DNA of 64,000 nt. Source: Pelagibius sp. Alg239-R121 (GTDB lineage: Bacteria; Pseudomonadota; Alphaproteobacteria; Kiloniellales; Kiloniellaceae). Both the position numbers and the translations under genes were made by a program. The first letter of the stretch is position 1, and each line of letters opens with the position of its first letter. The stretch covers positions 496,001 through 560,000 of the forward strand of contig NZ_CAMZOF010000001.1 of NCBI RefSeq assembly GCF_947331435.1, written 5' to 3'. Below the pieces are notes generated by a model. The model was not told where the DNA came from and ran no database searches. It saw only the letters and a program-made list of their open reading frames with translations. Shown here piece by piece: positions 32,726 through 41,964 of the stretch.

Positions 32726-34187
32726 CGCGTTCGATCAACGCGATTGCCGCTGAAGGACCCCAGGTTCCAGATGTGTAGGCTTTGGGGCGTTCCGAATTGT
32801 TCTGCCAGCCTTCCAGGATCGGTTCGACCCAGGACCAGGCGGCTTCGACCTCGTCACGCCGCATGAAGAGGGTAGGATTGCCACGCACGACATCCATCAG
32901 AAGGCGCTCGTAGGCGTCCGGATAACGAACCTTGAAGGTCTCGGCAAAACTCAGATTGAGCGGGGCCGAGCGCAGGCGCAGTCCGCCAGGACCGGGGTCC
33001 TTAGTCATGAGGCTTAACGTCACGCCCTCATCCGGCTGCAGGCGGATCACCAGGCGGTTGGGCTCTACCTGCCCCGCGCCCGCCTCAAAGATCGAGTGGG
33101 GCACCGGACGAAACTGAATAATGATCTCGGAACTGCGTTTCGGCAGACGCTTGCCGGTGCGCAGATAGAAGGGCACGCCGGCCCAACGCCAGTTCTCGAT
33201 TTCCGCCTTGATGACGACGAAGGTCTCGGTCGTGCTGTCAGCGGCCGTGCCATCCGCTTCAGCACTCAATTCTTCAAGATAGGCCGGCACCGGGTGGCCG
33301 TCGACGGCGCCCGAACGGTACTGGCCGCTGACGGTCTTCGCCGAAACGTCGCCACCGGCGATGGGCCGCAGCGCTTGCAGGACCTTGAGTTTTTCGTCAC
33401 GCACGGAATCCTTGTCCAGGCGGACCGGCGGCTCCATTGCGACAAGGCACAGCAGCTGCAGCAAATGGTTTTGGACCATATCGCGCAGCGCACCCGAGCG
33501 GTCGTAATAGCCGCCACGGCCTTCCACACCGATCTTCTCTGCCACCGTAATCTGGATGTGATCGATCGACGCGCTGGTCCAGAGCGGTTCAAACAACGAA
33601 TTGGCGAAGCGAAGCGCCATCAGGTTCTGGACTGTCTCCTTACCCAGATAGTGATCGATCCTGAAGATCTGGTCTTCGTTGAAGACAGTGCCGACTTCGT
33701 CGTTGATGCGGCAGGCGGATTCCAGATCCCGACCGATCGGCTTCTCGAGCACGACCCGCGCCTGGGGTGTGACCACGCCGGCAGCTTTCAGATTCCGGCA
33801 GATCGGCCCGAAGAGATCGGGGGACGTGGCAAGATAGAACACACGGGCGCGCTCTTCACCGCCTTCCAAACCCTCGACAAGCCCATCCCAGCCATCGGAC
33901 TTGGTGGCGTCCAGTTTGACGTGCGAGATACGTGCGGAAAAACGCTGCCAGACGTCGTCGTCCCAATCAGCCTGATCGAGATGCCGCTCGAGCCCATCCC
34001 GCAGCCGCGCAGCATAATCCGCCGAGCTGAGGTCGCTCCGCGAGACGCCAAAGATTCGGCTTTCAGCCGGAATCTGGGCATCCCGGTCTCTGAGGTATAA
34101 CGAAGGCATGAGCTTGCGCATAGCAAGGTCACCGGTTCCCCCGAACACCACGATGTCGAAAACATCGACCGGTATAATCTGAGCCAT
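32694..34187 (-). CDS. zwf: glucose-6-phosphate 1-dehydrogenase
   Basis: A 497-residue NADP-dependent enzyme that opens the operon. It shows the nucleotide motif VVFGGTGDLAMRKL and the active-site signature RIDHYLGKETVQNL. ATG 34187 is preceded by GGAGAA; the ORF extension to 34244 is unconserved. It feeds pgl, edd and eda, so glucose-6-P is routed to the Entner-Doudoroff pathway or oxidative pentose phosphate. Confidence 0.97.
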   Translation of the reverse strand: MAQIIPVDVFDIVVFGGTGDLAMRKLMPSLYLRDRDAQIPAESRIFGVSRSDLSSADYAARLRDGLERHLDQADWDDDVWQRFSARISHVKLDATKSDGWDGLVEGLEGGEERARVFYLATSPDLFGPICRNLKAAGVVTPQARVVLEKPIGRDLESACRINDEVGTVFNEDQIFRIDHYLGKETVQNLMALRFANSLFEPLWTSASIDHIQITVAEKIGVEGRGGYYDRSGALRDMVQNHLLQLLCLVAMEPPVRLDKDSVRDEKLKVLQALRPIAGGDVSAKTVSGQYRSGAVDGHPVPAYLEELSAEADGTAADSTTETFVVIKAEIENWRWAGVPFYLRTGKRLPKRSSEIIIQFRPVPHSIFEAGAGQVEPNRLVIRLQPDEGVTLSLMTKDPGPGGLRLRSAPLNLSFAETFKVRYPDAYERLLMDVVRGNPTLFMRRDEVEAAWSWVEPILEGWQNNSERPKAYTSGTWGPSAAIALIERDGRTWHDDAE

Positions 34188-34354
34188 CCGTTCTCCAAAT
34201 GCCTGATAGTGCAAACAACGGCCTCCCCAAAAGCGGGTTGGCATTCCGATACCGCCATCTCAATGGACCGCGCTGACATAAGAAAAAAGAAGTCAGAAAA
34301 GCGGCACGATTCGGATGGCCTGCGGTTATCGTTTGCGAGAATCAGTAACAGATT

Positions 34355-34369
34355 TGTAATTTTACCACA
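34355..34369. promoter_or_regulatory. degenerate HexR-like site
   Basis: TGTAATTTTACCACA matches the 15-bp HexR consensus TGTAATTAAATTACA at 11 positions: the left half is perfect, the right half is weak. It lies 168 bp from the zwf start. The sequence is seen; binding is inferred. Confidence 0.35.
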
Positions 34370-34413
34370 TTGTTGTGGCACTATAGCCCATTTTTATGGT
34401 TACATGCAAGCCA

Positions 34414-34434
34414 TTCTGTAATTTAATTACAGAA
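34414..34434. promoter_or_regulatory. hexR-box: HexR operator palindrome between zwf and pgi
   Basis: A perfect 21-bp palindrome with arms TTCTGTAATT and AATTACAGAA around a central T. Its core matches the HexR operator half-site TGTAATT with a mirrored AATTACA. It lies about midway between the divergent zwf (start 34187) and pgi (start 34662). A HexR-type regulator is encoded in the same operon as zwf, so control of both units by KDPG is the natural reading. Confidence 0.7.
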
Positions 34435-34661
34435 AATTCCAGCCCAATCCGCAATCCTGTTTTGAGCGCACCAGCAGGCCTTCGCGGCGCGGGCGCTGTC
34501 GTGTTAGATCATGCTTCTGTGCTCGGTATTCGGGGTTTGATGATCCAGATATCTTTGCCGGAAACAGAGCATCGGTTTGAAATTGTTGCTGTTCGGCCGA
34601 CAACATCGAGTAGCTGTCGTGCCAAGGGCCGGTAACGCCAAATCCTGGGAGACTGCGCGCT

Positions 34662-36365
34662 ATGCCAGCCACTTCGTCAAACAATTCACCGAAAGCCCTG
34701 CCAAACCGCGCTGGCGCCTGGTCGGCCCTCTCGCGCCATGCCGAGCTCGTGGAAACTCTCCGGCTCCGAGATCTGTTCGACAGGGACAGCAGGCGCTTCG
34801 ATAACTTCTCTTTGAGCCTCGATGATCTTCTCGTGGATTTTTCCAAACAGCGAATCACAGCCGAGACTCTTCCGCTGCTGCTCGATCTCACCAAAGATGC
34901 TGACTTGGATGCGGCCCGCCGCGCCATGTTCGCGGGTGAAAAGATCAACACGACGGAGAAGCGCGCGGTTCTCCATACCGCTCTGCGTAACCGTTCGAAT
35001 GATCCGGTGCTCGTGGACGGCAAGGATGTCATGCCGGAGATCAATGAGGTGCTGGCTCAGATGCGGCGCTTCAGTGATAAACTGCGCGGCGGTGCTTGGC
35101 GCGGGTACCGGGGACAGGCCATCACAGACGTGGTCAACATCGGTATCGGCGGATCGGACCTCGGTCCGCAGATGGTCACCCAAGCGCTTACACCCTACGG
35201 CCGGGGCGGGCCGCGTCTTCATTTCGTCTCCAACGTCGATGCCAGTCACCTGATGGAGATCCTTCGTCCTTTGGATGCCGCCACGACGCTCTTCGTCGTC
35301 GCCTCTAAGACCTTCACCACTCAGGAGACCATGACCAATGCAGCGTCGGCACGGCAGTGGTTTCTGAGCTCCGGCGCCAATCAACCTGACATCGCGAAGC
35401 ACTTCGTTGCAGTCTCGACAAATGACACGGCAGTTCAGGCCTTCGGAATTGATCCCGAGAATATGTTTATCTTCTGGGATTGGGTCGGTGGCCGCTATTC
35501 CCTCTGGTCGGCCATTGGCCTGCCCATCGCCCTTGCCATCGGGATGGATGCCTTCGAGGATCTTCTTGCAGGCGCCCACACCATGGACCAACACTTTCTG
35601 GAAGCGCCCCTGAGCGAGAATATTCCGGTCATTCTCGGACTGCTCGGCATCTGGAATGCAAACTTTCTTGGCGCTTCAAGCCATGCGGTTCTGCCCTACG
35701 ATCAGTATCTGAGCCGCCTGCCCGCCTACCTTCAACAGGCGGATATGGAAAGCAACGGAAAGTCCGTAACGCACGACGGTGCCGCCATCGACTACGCAAC
35801 CGGCCCTGTCGTCTGGGGTGAACCCGGCACCAACGGGCAACATGCCTTCTATCAGTTGATACACCAGGGCCGGCACATGATTCCCGCCGACTTTCTGGCG
35901 CCCCTGGAAAGCCACAACGATCTCGGCCCCCACCACAGGATCCTGCTCTCCAACGTGTTCGCGCAGGCCGAAGCGCTGATGAAGGGTCGCACCCCAATGG
36001 AAGCTGAGGCGGAGATGGTCACGCAGGGGATTACTGGCGAGTCATTGAAGCACTTGGTGCCGCACCGGGTTTTCGACGGTAACAAACCCAGCACGACAAT
36101 CCTGTTCCGAAAGCTCACTCCCTACACACTGGGCAAGTTGATCGCGATGTACGAACACAAGATTTTCACTCAGGGTGTGATCTGGAACGTCAATTCCTTC
36201 GACCAGTGGGGCGTCGAGCTCGGCAAGCAGCTGGCCAGCCGCATCTTGCCGGAACTGACCCAATCTTCAACCGAGAATCAGGTGCAGGGCGCACACGACA
36301 GCTCGACCAACGGCCTGATCCAGCATTATCGAAATCACCTGGCACAGGCAGGCAAGAAAACCTAA
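34662..36365 (+). CDS. pgi: glucose-6-phosphate isomerase
   Basis: A 567-residue isomerase of glucose-6-P and fructose-6-P. Conserved stretches are [32 protein letters not shown], and the C-terminal signature [27 protein letters not shown] lies before ATG 34662. It is divergent from zwf across the HexR-like operator, so hexose-P isomerisation may be co-regulated with the Entner-Doudoroff operon. Confidence 0.96.
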   Translation: MPATSSNNSPKALPNRAGAWSALSRHAELVETLRLRDLFDRDSRRFDNFSLSLDDLLVDFSKQRITAETLPLLLDLTKDADLDAARRAMFAGEKINTTEKRAVLHTALRNRSNDPVLVDGKDVMPEINEVLAQMRRFSDKLRGGAWRGYRGQAITDVVNIGIGGSDLGPQMVTQALTPYGRGGPRLHFVSNVDASHLMEILRPLDAATTLFVVASKTFTTQETMTNAASARQWFLSSGANQPDIAKHFVAVSTNDTAVQAFGIDPENMFIFWDWVGGRYSLWSAIGLPIALAIGMDAFEDLLAGAHTMDQHFLEAPLSENIPVILGLLGIWNANFLGASSHAVLPYDQYLSRLPAYLQQADMESNGKSVTHDGAAIDYATGPVVWGEPGTNGQHAFYQLIHQGRHMIPADFLAPLESHNDLGPHHRILLSNVFAQAEALMKGRTPMEAEAEMVTQGITGESLKHLVPHRVFDGNKPSTTILFRKLTPYTLGKLIAMYEHKIFTQGVIWNVNSFDQWGVELGKQLASRILPELTQSSTENQVQGAHDSSTNGLIQHYRNHLAQAGKKT

Positions 36366-36430
36366 AGACCAATTTGCCTAAAATACCGGACAATCCGTAG
36401 AACTCGAAGACTGCAGGAGCCAGCCCAGCG

Positions 36431-38263
36431 ATGGCCAATCGGCAACAACGGCGCGATGTCACGAAATCGCATATGGACAAGGGCGCACAGGCCTTGCGCC
36501 GTGGCGACCCAAAGGAAGCCGCCGTGTGGTTCGGAAAGGCCGTCGTCAGCGAACCGAAGAATGCTTCAGCCCACCATAACCTGAGCTGTGCATTGGCGGA
36601 CGCCGGCGCCCGGGATCTGGCAGTCGTATCATCCTGCCGGGCGCTGGAACTCAACCCGAAGCACGACAACGCAATTAAGATGCTGGCGTCCTTCTTGAAG
36701 ACACCGGATCTGGTTCTTAAACGGCTGCCCGGCCCGAAGGCCCTGTTGGTCGCCTTCGCGGCTCCCGATACGAACCACACCACGTTCGGTCCGCTCGCCG
36801 CGCAGATAATCCGGCAAACGTCGGCGCTCTCGCCGGCCTTCGAACGGATGCAGACAGAGGGGGCCGAAGCGGCAGCGGAATGGCTACTCGGGAAAACCGG
36901 CGTCAAGACCCTGGCCGAACCCCTGCTGCTTGCACTTCTGACCAAGACCATCAATCAGGATCTGGTGCTCGAAGAACTGCTGACAGCGTTACGCAGGACC
37001 TGCCTGCTGAAATTTTCAAGTTCTGAGACGACAGCGCCACCCCTCCAGCGCCTTATGTCGGCCCTGGCCGTTCAGGGCGCCATCAACGAGTACGTTTTTG
37101 TCACCACCACCGAGGAAGAAGAGGCGCTCGATCGTCTTGCACAAGTGATTGGGGCTCAGCTCGACACCGACGGGCGCATTGGAAACGAGGCGCTGCTATT
37201 TGCGCTCTATCGTCCACTACAGGATTTGTCCGGCGCGCAGAAGCTGCTGGAGGTGAACCCGAAAAAGCTGCCTGAAGCCCTGCGCCGTGTCGTCGACTTC
37301 ACGTTGCGCCAGGAACAGGAGGAAACCGCCCTCAAGGCCGGCTTGACACGGCTTCGGCCGATCGATGCAGCTGGCTCGGCCATCGTCGCCGAACAATACG
37401 AGGAAAACCCCTATCCGCGCTGGTTAAGCATGGATGTGCCACCCGCAGGCAGTTGGATGAAACGTTTGCGCGAAACTGTTGGAGACTTAGCGTCTGGCTT
37501 GGCCGACGAACCGGAAGACATATTGGTAGCAGGCTGCGGCACTGGCCGGCATGCATTGTATTGCGCGCTGGGGTACGGTCCCAAAGCCCAAGTCCTAGCA
37601 ATTGATCTCAGTACTGCGTCGCTCGGTTACGCCTTACGCAAGACCAGATCGATAAACCCGAAGAACCTTTCGTTCCTCCAGGCCGACATTCTGGATCTGG
37701 ACCTGCTGGAGCGCGATTTCGATATCATTGAGTCTGTCGGCGTTCTTCATCACATGGCGGACCCGATGGCCGGTTGGCGGAAGCTCTGTAAGCGACTTAA
37801 ACCGGGCGGCGTCATGCGTATCGGCCTGTATCGAGACTTAGGCCGGCAGGATATCATGGCCGGGCGCGCCTACGTTCAGGCGCAAGAGCTGGCTGGAGAT
37901 GCCGACGGCATTCGCAGGTTTCGACAGGCGATAATGGGTGCTGACAGTACGTTGGCCGGCGAAAACTGGTGCCACAGCCTGCTGGCCACACCCGATTTCT
38001 ACAGCGCCAGCGAAGTTCGCGACCTCGTGTTTCACGTCCAGGAGCGCAACTACCGGCTCCCCGAAATTGCAGAAGCCATGAAAGACTTGGGACTGCAGTT
38101 CGCCGGCTTCGACGGCCCCAAACCACTGACCGACGCCTTTCGCCAGAAGAATCCTGACCCCCGATCGCTGAATGACCTCAATGTTTGGTGGGATTTCGAA
38201 CAGCAGTATCCCGAACTGTTCCGGCGCATGTACGAATTCTGGTGCGTGAAACCCGGCGACTAG
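36431..38263 (+). CDS. TPR-repeat class I SAM methyltransferase
   Basis: A 610-residue protein. An N-terminal TPR pair sits at about residues 17-85 (GAQALRRGDPKEAAVWFGKA, CRALELNPKHDNAIK). A helical region follows, then a SAM-dependent methyltransferase at about 360-480 (ILVAGCGTGRHALYCALG, VLAIDLSTASLGYAL, FDIIESVGVLHHMADPMAGW, LKPGGVMRIGLYRD). The TPRs probably dock a protein or polysaccharide-synthesis partner. The substrate is unknown. It stands 66 bp after pgi on the same strand and could be co-transcribed with it. Confidence 0.85.
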   Translation: MANRQQRRDVTKSHMDKGAQALRRGDPKEAAVWFGKAVVSEPKNASAHHNLSCALADAGARDLAVVSSCRALELNPKHDNAIKMLASFLKTPDLVLKRLPGPKALLVAFAAPDTNHTTFGPLAAQIIRQTSALSPAFERMQTEGAEAAAEWLLGKTGVKTLAEPLLLALLTKTINQDLVLEELLTALRRTCLLKFSSSETTAPPLQRLMSALAVQGAINEYVFVTTTEEEEALDRLAQVIGAQLDTDGRIGNEALLFALYRPLQDLSGAQKLLEVNPKKLPEALRRVVDFTLRQEQEETALKAGLTRLRPIDAAGSAIVAEQYEENPYPRWLSMDVPPAGSWMKRLRETVGDLASGLADEPEDILVAGCGTGRHALYCALGYGPKAQVLAIDLSTASLGYALRKTRSINPKNLSFLQADILDLDLLERDFDIIESVGVLHHMADPMAGWRKLCKRLKPGGVMRIGLYRDLGRQDIMAGRAYVQAQELAGDADGIRRFRQAIMGADSTLAGENWCHSLLATPDFYSASEVRDLVFHVQERNYRLPEIAEAMKDLGLQFAGFDGPKPLTDAFRQKNPDPRSLNDLNVWWDFEQQYPELFRRMYEFWCVKPGD

Positions 38264-38365
38264 GCCAAGTTCCCGAAGAGATAAACATTGTGTTGTGCCG
38301 CTTCCAAGGTCCAACCCAGCATTGCCCGCGTCCAATTTGTCCGCTAGTTAGTCTGCGCAAATTTC

Positions 38366-38396
38366 AGGCTGGCTGATCCGCACAATGCGCCAGCCT
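38366..38396. repeat. inverted repeat upstream of the second mscS
   Basis: AGGCTGG (38366-38372) and CCAGCCT (38390-38396) form a 7-bp stem around a 17-base loop, 28 bp before the MscS ATG. No T run follows. Confidence 0.35.
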
Positions 38397-38424
38397 ATAC
38401 AAGAAGTCGGATTGAGGATCGTCG

Positions 38425-39597
38425 ATGCAGGAACTGACCAATTTCTGGAACACCGTTACCGAAGTCTGGACGCAGGGCTATCTCGGTATCGATATCGGCC
38501 GCATAGTGACGGCGATCGGCATCATCGCAGTGGCGATGTTGCTGCGCGGTCTTTTTACCAGAATAGTCATCCGACGTTTGCGTGCGATGGTCGAACGGTC
38601 GGAAACTTCGATCGACGACGAGGCGCTCGATGCGCTCGAGGGGCCGCTCAGGCTGGTTCCCGTCGTAATCGGTCTTTTTTTCGCACTCGAATACCTGAAA
38701 CTCGACGGCCTCGCACAGACTGTTGGGGTCAATTTCGAACGATCGCTTGTCGCCTTCGTTATCTTTTGGGGGCTTTACCGGCTGGTCGATCCGCTCAGCT
38801 TTCTGCTGCACCGACTGGACCGGATTTTCACCGCCATCATGGTCGAGTGGCTGGTCAAGGCGATAAAGGGGGCGTTTCTCTTTCTCGGCGCGGCAACGAT
38901 CCTGGAGGTCTGGGGTATTCAGGTCGGCCCGATCATCGCCGGACTCGGACTGTTCGGTGTCGCGGTTGCCTTGGGCGCGCAGGACATGTTCAAGAACATG
39001 ATTTCCGGCATTCTGATCATCGCCGAGAAGCGTTTCGAACGGAACGATTGGATCAAGGTCGACGGTGTCGTCGAGGGCACCGTGGAATCGATTGGTTTTC
39101 GTTCGACCCGGATCCGGCGTTTCGACAAGGCACCGGTTCACGTGCCGAACTCCTTTTTGTCCGACAATGCGGTTACCAACTTCTCGAAAATGACCAACCG
39201 CCGGATCTACTGGATGATCGGCGTCGAATATCACACGACGGCGGAACAGCTGCGCCAGATCGTTCAGGAGATAAGTGACTATCTCAAGGAAACCCCCGAT
39301 TTTGAAACAGACCCACGGCGGGCAACAACTCTGATCAATGTCGACAGCTTCAATGATTCGAGCATCGACATCATGCTCTATTGCTTCACCAAAACGACCA
39401 ACTGGGGCGACTGGATGGTGATCAAGGAAAACTTGGCGCTGAAGGTAAAGGAGATCGTCGAAGGTGCCGGCAGCGGCTTCGCTTTCCCAACGACCACAAT
39501 TCACATTGAAGGATTTCCAGGCAAGGATTCCACCCCGGAAGGTCTAGGTATTGAGGGCATAAGGGCTGAGCCGGGATCTGCGCCCGAAGCACCTTAG
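38425..39597 (+). CDS. MscS-family mechanosensitive channel (short form)
   Basis: A 390-residue inner-membrane channel. Transmembrane helices near residues 25-45, 70-92, 105-125 and 150-175 lead to the pore region (GPIIAGLGLFGVAVALGAQD), the beta domain (RFERNDWIKVDGVVEGTVES) and a C-terminal cytoplasmic part. It releases ions or osmolytes on membrane stretch. It is distinct in length from the 755-residue channel at 12.4-14.7 kb. Confidence 0.9.
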   Translation: MQELTNFWNTVTEVWTQGYLGIDIGRIVTAIGIIAVAMLLRGLFTRIVIRRLRAMVERSETSIDDEALDALEGPLRLVPVVIGLFFALEYLKLDGLAQTVGVNFERSLVAFVIFWGLYRLVDPLSFLLHRLDRIFTAIMVEWLVKAIKGAFLFLGAATILEVWGIQVGPIIAGLGLFGVAVALGAQDMFKNMISGILIIAEKRFERNDWIKVDGVVEGTVESIGFRSTRIRRFDKAPVHVPNSFLSDNAVTNFSKMTNRRIYWMIGVEYHTTAEQLRQIVQEISDYLKETPDFETDPRRATTLINVDSFNDSSIDIMLYCFTKTTNWGDWMVIKENLALKVKEIVEGAGSGFAFPTTTIHIEGFPGKDSTPEGLGIEGIRAEPGSAPEAP

Positions 39598-40171
39598 GCT
39601 TTGGGTTATGGGTCCAAAAAAGCGATTGGCCTGACCTAGAGTCTGATTGCATTTCACTAGATCAGATAGACGCGGAAATTCGCTCTGCAGTAAATTGCGG
39701 GGTCAGATTTATAGGGTCAATTGGAACGCCTTGCGAGATTCCAATTGACCCAAACCTGCTCACCGAAGGGTTCCCAACCTAGACTGTTTCCGTCAAGAAC
39801 GGCAGTCCGCCAGGCTGTAGAAAAATCTCCACTTCAAGATTGCGGCAGCAACAAGGCAAATGATTGACGAAACATTAACACAACTATGTCAATCCAAGCG
39901 CGAATTTATACAGTATTACCGTTCTATGCCACAGAATCATTAAAGTCACCATTCAGATTTTAAGGCGATGTGATAATTCAATGTCATCAAAATTGACGAA
40001 TTGATTGTCCAGGAATTCTTGCCAATTATCGTTCCGTCAATGCGCAAACAGACTGAGCGAGCGGCGCGTTTCAGTCAGTACCGCGCAAAGTCCGGATCGG
40101 TTTCCAGCGGGGATTAACTCCTCCTGAAAAAAGCCGCCCCGGGAGTTGAAGCGAAACGTTACGAGGATGAT
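39598..40171. other. 574-bp intergenic region with REP-like inverted repeat
   Basis: No gene was recognised. It contains a perfect inverted repeat, described separately, and AT-rich stretches at 39850-40010. A smaller hairpin-like pair (AACTCC and GGAGTT, near 40118 and 40142) lies just upstream of the next ORF. Confidence 0.55.
39714..39751. repeat. 13-bp perfect inverted repeat, REP-like
   Basis: Arms GGGTCAATTGGAA (39714-39726) and TTCCAATTGACCC (39739-39751) surround a 12-base loop. The preceding bases GCGGGGTCAGATTTATAG resemble the flank of REP/RAYT-associated elements (GGGGTCAGA). No transposase gene accompanies it, so it would be a passive repeat. Confidence 0.6.
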
Positions 40172-40477
40172 ATGACTGCAGAGATTGAATGGGTAACAGG
40201 TGTTCTTAGGGTCGGCCGCAGCTTCGAAGAGCACGGTGATCCCTATGACTTTTCCTGCACGATCAACCGTCGTGGCGATTGCGCGGAACTGATTGGCGGT
40301 AATGGTACGATCACACCACAGATCTGGCGAGACGTGAAAGAAGCTCTGATGGCGCAAGGCGTTACCCATGCCCACTGGGATCGTCTCAACAACGCGCCGC
40401 GATCGATTGTCGCGAACAGCGCCAACCAACTCTCAATCCAACCCAGCGAAGTGGCCCACTACACACTGAACAGTTAG
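40172..40477 (+). CDS. small hypothetical protein
   Basis: A 101-residue soluble protein that I do not recognise. The sequence has a mixed charged/hydrophobic pattern (TAEIEWVTGVLRVGRSFEEH, IWRDVKEALMAQGVTHAHWD) of an alpha/beta fold; no motif or signal was identified. GAGGA at 40163-40167 supports the ATG. It precedes a strong hairpin and the repeat at 40537. Confidence 0.55.
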   Translation: MTAEIEWVTGVLRVGRSFEEHGDPYDFSCTINRRGDCAELIGGNGTITPQIWRDVKEALMAQGVTHAHWDRLNNAPRSIVANSANQLSIQPSEVAHYTLNS

Positions 40478-40514
40478 AACAGGATCGTTTCTGATCGGAG
40501 CGATCAAAAATCCG

Positions 40515-40549
40515 GATCAGCCTCTCACTTAACAAGGAGAGGCTGATTC
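40515..40549. terminator. hairpin between two convergent genes
   Basis: GATCAGCCTCTC (40515-40526) pairs with GAGAGGCTGATTC (40537-40549) across a 10-base loop; ACGTTTT follows. It lies between the 101-residue gene (plus) and tag (minus), so it could terminate the former. It overlaps the dispersed repeat copy at 40537-40577. Confidence 0.55.
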
Positions 40550-40577
40550 ACGTTTTACTCTGATTCGATATGAAACG
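40537..40577. repeat. dispersed palindromic repeat, copy A
   Basis: Part of a family seen four times in the window (also near 47884, 50535 and 55109). The shared core is AGAG(G/A)CTGATTCACGTTT followed by a variable stretch and a mirrored AAACG. This copy lies between the 101-residue gene and tag. Confidence 0.7.
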
Positions 40578-40587
40578 CTCCTTGGTA

Positions 40588-41205
40588 TCAGACCTGATCA
40601 TAACGGAAACACTCCATCGTATGGTCATTGACCATCCCGGTCGCCTGCATGAAGGCGTAGCAGATTGTCGGTCCGACAAAACGAAACCCCTTTTTCTTTA
40701 AAGCCTTCGACAAGGCTTGCGACTCAGCCGTCTCGGCGGGAACTTCAGCAAGGCTCTGCCAGCGGTTAACGATCGGTGCACCGCCGACAAAAGACCACAC
40801 AAAGTTCGAAAATGCGCCACCGCCGGCCCGCGTCACTTCGGTGAGTGGATCAGCTTGTGTTTCGGCAGCCATGATATCCAACCAAGCTTGCGCATTCCCA
40901 ATCGTCGCCGCGATCTTTGCGCGGTTGCGCACAATGCCCGTATCTTCCATCAGTGTGGCAACCTTGTCAGGGCCATACCCCGCGATAGCTTCAGGATCGA
41001 AGTTGTCAAAAGCCTGACGATAGGTCTCACGCTTGCGCAGCACGGTGATCCAGGACAAGCCTGCTTGCGCACCCTCCAAGATCATCATTTCGAACAGCAT
41101 CCGGTCGTCGTAAACCGGAACGCCCCACTCCTGGTCGTGATATTCGACGTAGAGCTCTTCCGCCCCAACCCAATCACAACGCCGCAGTCCGCCACGGATC
41201 ATCAT
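40588..41205 (-). CDS. tag: DNA-3-methyladenine glycosylase I
   Basis: A 205-residue base-excision enzyme that removes 3-methyladenine. The family zinc ligands are Cys in RRCDW and His in EYHDQEWGVPVYDD at the N-terminus, and His/Cys in NDHTMECFRY at the C-terminus. The helix-hairpin-helix region QAGLSWITVLRKRETYRQAF is intact. The gene is alone; alkylation repair is echoed by the Ada-like gene at 63 kb. Confidence 0.95.
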   Translation of the reverse strand: MMIRGGLRRCDWVGAEELYVEYHDQEWGVPVYDDRMLFEMMILEGAQAGLSWITVLRKRETYRQAFDNFDPEAIAGYGPDKVATLMEDTGIVRNRAKIAATIGNAQAWLDIMAAETQADPLTEVTRAGGGAFSNFVWSFVGGAPIVNRWQSLAEVPAETAESQALSKALKKKGFRFVGPTICYAFMQATGMVNDHTMECFRYDQV

Positions 41206-41437
41206 TTGTTTCCATTTTGTTTATGTTTTGTACACATTGAAAGCATACATCGACGGGTCGAAAGACACCAGTAAATCCTGCCGAACATCTGCCCCCCAGG
41301 CCTCTTGCACTGCTGCATTCCTATCTGCCCAACAAAATGACAGGGTATGAAAACCTATTAACCCTAGAGATATTGAACCACTTCATAGCGTTAGCGCATC
41401 CAAATTGCGTCTGACAGAACACATATCGCGCTAGGAA

Positions 41438-41923
41438 TTGAAGCCTTTACCATTTAGAAAGCTTGCTGTGGGAAACTTCACGAGAAGTAGAAAATCCACG
41501 CATCCAGCCAGGGAGGCAAAGTTGCAAGCGACACCAGCAGCCCAAGCCGTGCACAAGGCACGTGATTTCAAGCATAGGGCTGATCCGGGCGCGAACAACG
41601 ATAACGCCGATCCCTTCCTTTCCCATTACTTTCGTCGCATCGACCCGGACGTTGCCAACTCCTTCAACGAAGAACAGTTGGGCGCGATCAGGACGATGTT
41701 CTCCAATCGTGGTATCGCCGCACACTCACTTGAAGTGCGCCGAACACTCTCATTCGGGCGCAAACGCTTCTACTTGATATTCCTGCTTGGCAGAGAACGA
41801 AGAGCCTACGAACGGAACGGACGCTCGGGTAGCCTCGCGCAACGCTTCAATCTGTTCTTTTATTTCGCCGTAACCGCAGCCTGGTTGGTTCCAGGATTTC
41901 TGCTGGCCAAGTTGATCGGCTGA
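41438..41923 (+). CDS. conserved hypothetical membrane-associated protein
   Basis: Up to 161 residues. The middle part RRIDPDVANSFNEEQLGAIR and RRTLSFGRKRFYLIFLLGRE, then a C-terminal hydrophobic helix (FFYFAVTAAWLVPGFLLAKL), match a conserved alphaproteobacterial family of unknown function. I recall such proteins being mislabelled as shikimate enzymes, which is not supported here. Starts are unclear: TTG 41438 opens the ORF and GTG 41468 is another option; no ATG lies before the conserved part. Confidence 0.55.
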   Translation: MKPLPFRKLAVGNFTRSRKSTHPAREAKLQATPAAQAVHKARDFKHRADPGANNDNADPFLSHYFRRIDPDVANSFNEEQLGAIRTMFSNRGIAAHSLEVRRTLSFGRKRFYLIFLLGRERRAYERNGRSGSLAQRFNLFFYFAVTAAWLVPGFLLAKLIG

Positions 41924-41964
41924 TCACGGCCAACATCCAGCGCGCCGAAAAACCAACCGATTGT

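Noticed and set aside
33096-34100. 334-residue plus-strand ORF antisense to zwf
   Set aside because: Long antisense frames are common in GC-rich DNA; the composition is that of a shadow frame and zwf itself is certain.
34427-35594. Two minus-strand ORFs antisense to pgi and its leader
   Set aside because: They overlap the pgi coding sequence and the HexR-box region and show no recognisable domain.
38395-39504. 369-residue minus-strand ORF antisense to the short MscS gene
   Set aside because: Shadow of an unambiguous gene on the other strand.
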